Shown here: positions 5,381 through 9,582 of the stretch, in pieces
How the letters are laid out: each line of letters begins with the position of its first letter
How positions within the stretch are numbered: the first letter of the stretch is position 1
Origin: Lachnospiraceae bacterium
Lineage (GTDB): Bacteria; Bacillota; Clostridia; Lachnospirales; Lachnospiraceae
Direction of reading: 5' to 3'
Assembly: GCA_024691065.1 (NCBI GenBank)
Contig: JAILOA010000009.1
Location: 1-9,582 of the forward strand
DNA length: 9,582 nt
Position numbers and translations under genes: made by a program
The notes under the pieces: generated by a model
Seen by the model: the letters and a program-made list of their open reading frames with translations, nothing else
The model's database searches: none
Told to the model about the DNA's origin: nothing

Positions 5381-7345
5381 ATGAACCCAAATGTAAATGA
5401 TAATCAAAACAGTAAAATTTCAAACACTTCCATTTTAATGATTCTCGGTGTACTTTTAATAAGCATATCCGGAATTATATTTGTAAGCAGTACCTGGAAG
5501 TATTTCTCGGTCCCAATTAAATCATTGATTCTCTTTGGCTCCAGCGCATTTTTCTTTTTGTTTGCATTTATACCGCCAATCAGAAAAACACTTCCGCTTG
5601 CATCAAATATTTTCTATTACCTCGGAACACTGTTTTTTGGACTTACCGGCGTAATGATCAGCGGAGGATTCATTTCAAAGGGTAACTATTATGATAATGC
5701 CAAAAAATTCGGCATAGATAAGGCAGATGAAATCCGCGACATGGTTACAATACATAACTGCAGGGTACTCTTCCTGCTCTGCCTCGGTATCATCATACCA
5801 ATCGCAATCAAGTATTACTTTAACCGCTTTGCAGGAGATATCCTGGTTACATTTCTTCTTGTAAATGTAGTCGCAGTAACCTTTCCTTCAACAATCGGGA
5901 TAAATAAACTTAACTTCGCACCAGGCATTGTATTTCTTATGTTTGGAGCAATTTTCTTCGGAGTTTGCATATTAAAAAATCATGCCTTCGAAAATCTCCC
6001 GTCAATTAATGACCCGGATTATGAAAAAGCCAAAGTAACATATACGGTATTAAAGGTTCTTTATGTGATAGAGGCAGCATGTAATGTAGGTTTGGCATTT
6101 TTTGTAAGCTTTATGTTGGAATATGACATTGAATTTTTTGCATTAAATATACTTATCTTTATCTTTGAGGCAATTGTTTTTGCTACAACATATATGTCCT
6201 ACAAACATGCTTACAATAACGATTTCAAATCAGCTACCTTCCAAAGGATTGTGAATAGCTTTACTGCACTTACTTTAATATTTGCCGCAGCATTAATGAC
6301 AGGATATGCTCTTTTCTATGAGAAATATTCCGAAGATAGATTCTTTTATGAAGGAAGAAGTACACTTGTAAGATTTTTATTCCTTACATTCCTCCTGATT
6401 GTAGAAATTGTATTTGAATTCAAAGCAAATACAGGAGAGATTGACACAGCATTTGTAAGAAATTCAGGATATGTAAATGGTGATAATGTAAAAGTTGTTC
6501 ACTTAAAACATGCATTCAAAAAATTTAACCGCATGGAATTCTTTATAGCAACAATTGTTTTGTCACTGATACTTCAGATGGTTGAAATATTTGACTATAG
6601 CTTTGACAGAGGTTTCTTTGGGGACTCAGAATATGATCCTACTTATCTTCCTTTCTCATTTATGATAGCTGCTTACTTTGCAGGACTTGCCATTATAAGA
6701 AAGCAATATAAATACTTTTTCACTTCCGGTGGATTTGTTGTAAGCGGTTTCCTTATGTTAATCGCTGCATTTAGTGAAGATTTCTTACCTTCCGCAGGAT
6801 ACTTTGCCTTTTCTACAATTTTTATAGTTGTTGCGAGCATGGTTAAATCCAGAACCCCACGCTCCGTACTTTTAACCATATGGCTTGCCTTAGCGGTTTT
6901 CTCGGCATCTTCTCTTCCTTTCCTTACGGAACATATTATGATAACAGGCGAGAAATGCTCCTTAGGACCGGTTTCATATTCAATTATTTATCTCTTTGCA
7001 CTTTTGGCAATCAGATATATCTGGTACTACAGCAAAAAGACCGCATCAAACATTCAATTCGTGGGAATGGCTATATTACTTGGATTCCTGTTACTATATA
7101 ACTTTGATGACGGAGATATCCTTTCACTCCTTACAATGTCAATCATTACAATAGTTACATTGGTTATCGGAGTTCAAAAGCAGAGCAGGCGTTATGTACT
7201 TCTTTCATCAATAGTGCTTGCAATCACCGCAATCTATCTTACAAGAGACTTCTGGAGTAATATAGCATGGTGGATTTACCTCTTCATCGGAGGCCTCGGA
7301 CTTGTGGGATATGCAGTATTCAGAGAATTAAAGAAGCGCGACTGA
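5381..7345 (+). CDS. Large polytopic membrane protein of unknown function, DUF2157-like N-terminus (654 aa)
   Basis: I cannot assign a function. The protein is almost wholly hydrophobic, with about 20 predicted membrane segments (for example 17-37, 47-64, 78-97, 128-146, 180-198, 251-273, 328-347, 495-513, 579-597, 627-646). It has no signal peptide, no ATPase or transporter motif, and only short soluble loops (about 100-125, 200-218, 350-385, 405-422). The first two segments, separated by W-K-Y-F-S-V-P-I-K, resemble the N-terminus of DUF2157-type membrane proteins; this is a pattern resemblance only. It ends in the basic ELKKRD, predicting a cytoplasmic C-terminus. The start at 5381 follows AAAGGAGGG with an optimal gap; an in-frame GTG at 5357 would add 8 residues but lies in a hairpin. 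The gene stands between a long control region and a terminator (7469-7515), so it is probably monocistronic. Its last codons are the first unit of a 45-bp tandem repeat. Confidence 0.85.
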   Translation: MNPNVNDNQNSKISNTSILMILGVLLISISGIIFVSSTWKYFSVPIKSLILFGSSAFFFLFAFIPPIRKTLPLASNIFYYLGTLFFGLTGVMISGGFISKGNYYDNAKKFGIDKADEIRDMVTIHNCRVLFLLCLGIIIPIAIKYYFNRFAGDILVTFLLVNVVAVTFPSTIGINKLNFAPGIVFLMFGAIFFGVCILKNHAFENLPSINDPDYEKAKVTYTVLKVLYVIEAACNVGLAFFVSFMLEYDIEFFALNILIFIFEAIVFATTYMSYKHAYNNDFKSATFQRIVNSFTALTLIFAAALMTGYALFYEKYSEDRFFYEGRSTLVRFLFLTFLLIVEIVFEFKANTGEIDTAFVRNSGYVNGDNVKVVHLKHAFKKFNRMEFFIATIVLSLILQMVEIFDYSFDRGFFGDSEYDPTYLPFSFMIAAYFAGLAIIRKQYKYFFTSGGFVVSGFLMLIAAFSEDFLPSAGYFAFSTIFIVVASMVKSRTPRSVLLTIWLALAVFSASSLPFLTEHIMITGEKCSLGPVSYSIIYLFALLAIRYIWYYSKKTASNIQFVGMAILLGFLLLYNFDDGDILSLLTMSIITIVTLVIGVQKQSRRYVLLSSIVLAITAIYLTRDFWSNIAWWIYLFIGGLGLVGYAVFRELKKRD

Positions 7346-7465
7346 AAATCCGAATAAACTTAAATCATAGAACTTAAGAAGCGCGACTGAAAATCCGAAT
7401 AAACTTTAATCAGGAAACTTAAGAAGCGCGACTGAAAATCCGAATAAACTTAAATCACGGTAAAT
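7331..7465 (+). repeat. Three 45-bp tandem repeats spanning the 3' end and stop codon of the membrane-protein gene
   Basis: Units are 7331-7375, 7376-7420 and 7421-7465. The first 30 bases are identical in all three, starting AAGAAGCGCGACTGA. Unit 1 encodes the real C-terminus K-K-R-D-stop. Because the period is 45 nt, units 2 and 3 repeat K-K-R-D-stop in the same frame, preceded by E-L and K-L codons that echo the gene's own E-L. The last 15 bases of each unit vary, most in unit 3. The near-identity points to recent expansion. It lies directly before the terminator hairpin, so all three copies should be in the mRNA 3' UTR. Confidence 0.95.
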
Positions 7466-7468
7466 TAT

Positions 7469-7515
7469 GGATAACCCGCCCTTATAAAGGTGCCGGGTTA
7501 TCCCGGTTTGTTTTT
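7469..7515 (+). terminator. Rho-independent terminator after the membrane-protein gene
   Basis: GGATAACCCG (7469-7478) pairs perfectly with CGGGTTATCC (7494-7503), and an inner CCTT/AAGG stem sits in the loop. A T run (TTTGTTTTT, 7507-7515) follows four nt after the stem base. This should end the membrane-protein transcript and separate it from the kinase gene, whose own promoter is not obvious in the remaining 66 bp. Confidence 0.85.
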
Positions 7516-7581
7516 ATATCAATATGAGACTCAGGAAATCACTTTAATTCGGTTAAATATCAACTAAAACAGGAGGAAAAT

Positions 7582-8874
7582 ATGAATCTTATTCTGATTC
7601 CGATTTATATAATGGTTATAATTACCATGGTTGTCGGCGTAACCATAGTATTTCTCAAGGGAAATCATGCCGCATACAATAACATTTACATGCTCTTTTC
7701 CACAATGATAATACTTTGGAGCACATCGCAGATAATGATTTTGGAATCCACTGACACAAGCGAACTCTGGATTTCATACGTGGTCGGCAATACCGGCATC
7801 TGCTTTACAGGCCCGCTCTGGCTTTGCTTTGCGCTCCTCTATTCCGGTCACAAATACAGAAAACTTATGATTTTACCGATAATTGTCGGACTGGCAAATT
7901 ACCTTCTAACTCTCACAAATCCCCTTACACATCTTTATTACAAGATATTTGAATATGGAAATGTAACGCACGGCCCGGCATTTCTCTTTAATATTACTTC
8001 GACCTATATATTTATGCTGATTGGTTCAATCATTCTTTTCATATATATGGGAAAAGCCGAAAATAAAGGTGCTGACGGACGCACCCCACAGCTTATGATA
8101 TTCCTTGCAGCTATATTTCCGTTAATTTTAAATCTTCTTTATCTGGTCGGAATCGTTAAATCAGAGCACGATGTAACCCCTGTAGGCTTTGCAATTTCAT
8201 CGATTTTACTGCTCCTTGCCACCATACGCTACCGCTTTTTAGAGGTCGACTTAAAGCGTGAGCTTGAAATTACAAATGTACAGCTCCTTCTTGAAAAAGA
8301 AAGAAACCGTATAGCCCAGCAGGTACACGATACAGCCGGTCACACTCTCACAATGCTTCAATCCTATATGAAACTTGCGGATACCGAGCTTGCAGCCGGA
8401 AATACATCTGAAGCTCATGACCTTCTCACCGAGGGACGAAACCTTACAGCCAAGGGAATCAAGGAAATTCGTGAGTCCATAAATGAACTTCGCCGTGAGG
8501 CTGAATACGAGCTCGTAACACAAGGACTTGTACAGCTTAAGAATACCTCCCATGAACTCCCTATAGACCTTAGCATTCAGGGAACCGACTCCGAAAAATA
8601 TTCGCATCTTTCGAGAATCATTTATGATACCGTCCGCGAGTCCATTACAAATACGATGAAGTACGCAAAGGCTACAAAAATCGATATATTTTTAAACTTT
8701 CAGGAAAATGCATTAGATGTTATAATAGGTGATGATGGTATCGGTACCGATGAAATCGTGGAAAACAACGGTACCCGTGGAATTCGTGAACGTATAGAAA
8801 AAGCTGGTGGAAGCGTAAGATTCATAAGTGCTTCGGGTGAAGGATTTATGACAAGGATTCACATTCCTGTATAA
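7582..8874 (+). CDS. Membrane sensor histidine kinase, HisKA_3 (NarX/DesK/LiaS-like) family (430 aa)
   Basis: Senses a signal at the membrane and autophosphorylates on His to control the adjacent response regulator. The N-terminal 215 residues contain about seven membrane segments (for example 4-25, 34-54, 66-87, 95-112, 138-156, 169-190, 198-214) with little extracellular sequence, like the N-terminal 7TM sensor of some histidine kinases. The dimerisation helix has the HisKA_3 signature R-I-A-Q-Q-V-H-D with His249 as phosphoacceptor. The HATPase_c domain has an N box RESITNTMKYA (Asn357), G1 DDGIG (384-388) and G2 GTRG (397-400), ending normally at IHIPV. The usual K-H of the N box is K-Y (360-361), a mild change. 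The start follows AGGAGG by 5 nt. The gap to the regulator is 266 bp, unusually long, and is filled with repeats that begin with a copy of this gene's own 3' end. Confidence 0.93.
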   Translation: MNLILIPIYIMVIITMVVGVTIVFLKGNHAAYNNIYMLFSTMIILWSTSQIMILESTDTSELWISYVVGNTGICFTGPLWLCFALLYSGHKYRKLMILPIIVGLANYLLTLTNPLTHLYYKIFEYGNVTHGPAFLFNITSTYIFMLIGSIILFIYMGKAENKGADGRTPQLMIFLAAIFPLILNLLYLVGIVKSEHDVTPVGFAISSILLLLATIRYRFLEVDLKRELEITNVQLLLEKERNRIAQQVHDTAGHTLTMLQSYMKLADTELAAGNTSEAHDLLTEGRNLTAKGIKEIRESINELRREAEYELVTQGLVQLKNTSHELPIDLSIQGTDSEKYSHLSRIIYDTVRESITNTMKYAKATKIDIFLNFQENALDVIIGDDGIGTDEIVENNGTRGIRERIEKAGGSVRFISASGEGFMTRIHIPV

Positions 8875-8925
8875 CTAAGTTCTTCGGGTGAATGCTTTAT
8901 TACAAGAACTCAGATATCTGTATAA
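8824..8925 (+). repeat. 51-bp tandem duplication of the kinase gene's 3' end including its stop codon
   Basis: Unit 1 (8824-8874) encodes the true C-terminus ISASGEGFMTRIHIPV-stop. Unit 2 (8875-8925) follows directly and in the same frame, and reads LSSSGECFITRTQISV-stop. I count 41 of 51 identical bases, and the stop codons are exactly 51 nt apart. Unit 2 is untranslated unless the first TAA is read through. The divergence implies an older duplication than the 45-bp repeats after the previous gene. Confidence 0.9.
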
Positions 8926-8949
8926 AAGATGAGGTCTTATTTACATTTT

Positions 8950-9120
8950 GAATTTCGGTACTTCGGAACATATTTTGTGTATTGTATTTCGGTACTTCGG
9001 AACATACTTTGTATATTGTATTTCGGTACTTCGGGAACATACTTTGTATATTGAAATTCGGTACTTCGGAACAAATTTTGTGTATTGTATTTCGGTACTT
9101 CGGGAACATACTTTTTGTAC
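8950..9120 (+). repeat. Five direct repeats of 34-35 bp in the kinase-regulator gap
   Basis: Units start at 8950, 8984, 9018, 9053 and 9087. All contain TTCGGTACTTCGG, followed by one or two further bases and AACAtA-like sequence, then a T-rich part and TGTATTG-like ends. Units 3 and 5 carry one extra G (TTCGGG). Units 2, 3 and 5 share the variant CATACTTTG, while units 1 and 4 share TTTTGTGTATTG, suggesting block duplication. There are no unique spacers, so this is not CRISPR. A 9-bp sequence TACATTTTG lies on both sides (8942-8950 and 9124-9132), the second merging into the regulator's ribosome site. Transcribed, each unit contains a C-UUCG-G tetraloop with a short, imperfect stem. Confidence 0.95.
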
Positions 9121-9140
9121 CGCTACATTTTGGAGGATAT

Positions 9141-9582
9141 ATGTCAAAGATCAGGGTTTTAATTGCGGATGATATAAGGATTTTACGCCAGGGACTTCGT
9201 GCAGTCCTTCTAGGTGATGCTGATATGGAGGTCGTTGCTCTTTGTGAAAACGGCCTGGATGCCTATGAGAAAACCAAAGAACTTAAGCCCGATGTCGTCC
9301 TTATGGATATGAGAATGCCCGAATATGACGGGGAGTTTGGAATCAGAAAAATAAAGGCCGATTTTCCGGAAGTAAAGATTCTGGTTCTTACCACCTTTGA
9401 TGATGATGAGACCGTAAATAAAGCTCTTGCAAGTGGTGCAGACGGATATATATTAAAGGAATCCGAGGATGAAAAGGTCATAGCCTCCATTAAGCAGGTG
9501 CATTCCGGCATGAATGTATTTGGCGGTTCCGTATTTAATGCCCTTAAGGCCAGGCTTCTAAGCGGAAATATAACGAATGCAA
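9141..9582 (+). CDS. Response regulator, NarL/FixJ-type, receiver domain (3' end cut by the window)
   Basis: Partner of the upstream kinase. The visible 147 codons form a complete receiver domain. Asp10-Asp11 are the acidic pocket, Asp56 in MDMRMP is the phosphorylation site, Thr84-Thr85 the switch residue region, and Lys106 the conserved lysine in G-A-D-G-Y-I-L-K. The sequence around these residues is typical of the NarL/FixJ class, whose members carry a C-terminal LuxR-type helix-turn-helix. That domain would lie beyond the right edge and is inferred only. The start at 9141 follows GGAGG by 4 nt, a slightly tight gap, in sequence adjoining the repeat array. It probably shares the kinase transcript, but the repeats in between could also carry regulation of its own. 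Confidence 0.93.
   Translation, partial: MSKIRVLIADDIRILRQGLRAVLLGDADMEVVALCENGLDAYEKTKELKPDVVLMDMRMPEYDGEFGIRKIKADFPEVKILVLTTFDDDETVNKALASGADGYILKESEDEKVIASIKQVHSGMNVFGGSVFNALKARLLSGNITNA

Noticed and set aside
8950..9120. CRISPR array
   Set aside because: The repeats abut one another with no unique spacers, the unit itself varies, and no cas gene is nearby.
7331..9120. Diversity-generating retroelement acting on the repeated gene ends
   Set aside because: No reverse transcriptase or template/variable repeat pair with adenine-biased changes is visible, and the differences between copies are not confined to A positions.
8900..9172. Small proteins encoded across the 34-bp repeats on either strand (for example 8948-9172 plus, 8941-9147 minus)
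   Set aside because: Open frames here follow from the repeat lacking stops; no ribosome site supports them, the array includes 34- and 35-bp units that change frame, and the plus-strand one overlaps the start of the response regulator.

Overview
The window looks like chromosomal DNA of a low-GC Gram-positive anaerobe of the Clostridia, most likely a Lachnospiraceae member of the Butyrivibrio/Roseburia type. The evidence is AT-rich intergenic DNA, strong AGGAGG ribosome sites, a clostridial 2[4Fe-4S] ferredoxin, an S11 D-Ala-D-Ala carboxypeptidase, and a divergent ClpX whose sequence around the substrate loop matches what I remember of Lachnospiraceae ClpX proteins. The genus is inferred from recall, not from a search.

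The left half (1-4935) is transcribed leftwards. From right to left it holds a tRNA-Arg(CCU) with its own promoter, a structured intergenic stretch, a membrane-anchored D-alanyl-D-alanine carboxypeptidase with a long basic cytoplasmic tail, a ClpX-type AAA+ unfoldase with an expanded low-complexity linker, and a 56-residue ferredoxin that ends at a clear intrinsic terminator. Each of these genes has a recognisable sigma-A-type promoter, so they look like separate transcription units rather than one operon. A further promoter near position 80 points out of the left edge.

The right half (4936-9582) is transcribed rightwards. A 445-bp leader carries a Crp/Fnr-like palindrome and several dyads. 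It precedes a membrane protein of about 20 segments and unknown function (654 aa, N-terminus DUF2157-like). After a terminator comes a two-component system: a HisKA_3 sensor kinase with an N-terminal membrane sensor, then a NarL/FixJ-type response regulator cut by the right edge. The kinase should phosphorylate the regulator; the signal and targets cannot be read from this window.

The most unusual feature is in the rightward half. Two consecutive genes each have their 3' end, stop codon included, tandemly duplicated with a period that is a multiple of three: 3 x 45 bp after the membrane protein and 2 x 51 bp after the kinase. In addition, five 34-35-bp repeats built around TTCGGTACTTCGG fill the kinase-regulator gap. 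No CRISPR array, complete insertion sequence, phage gene or recognisable defence system is present.
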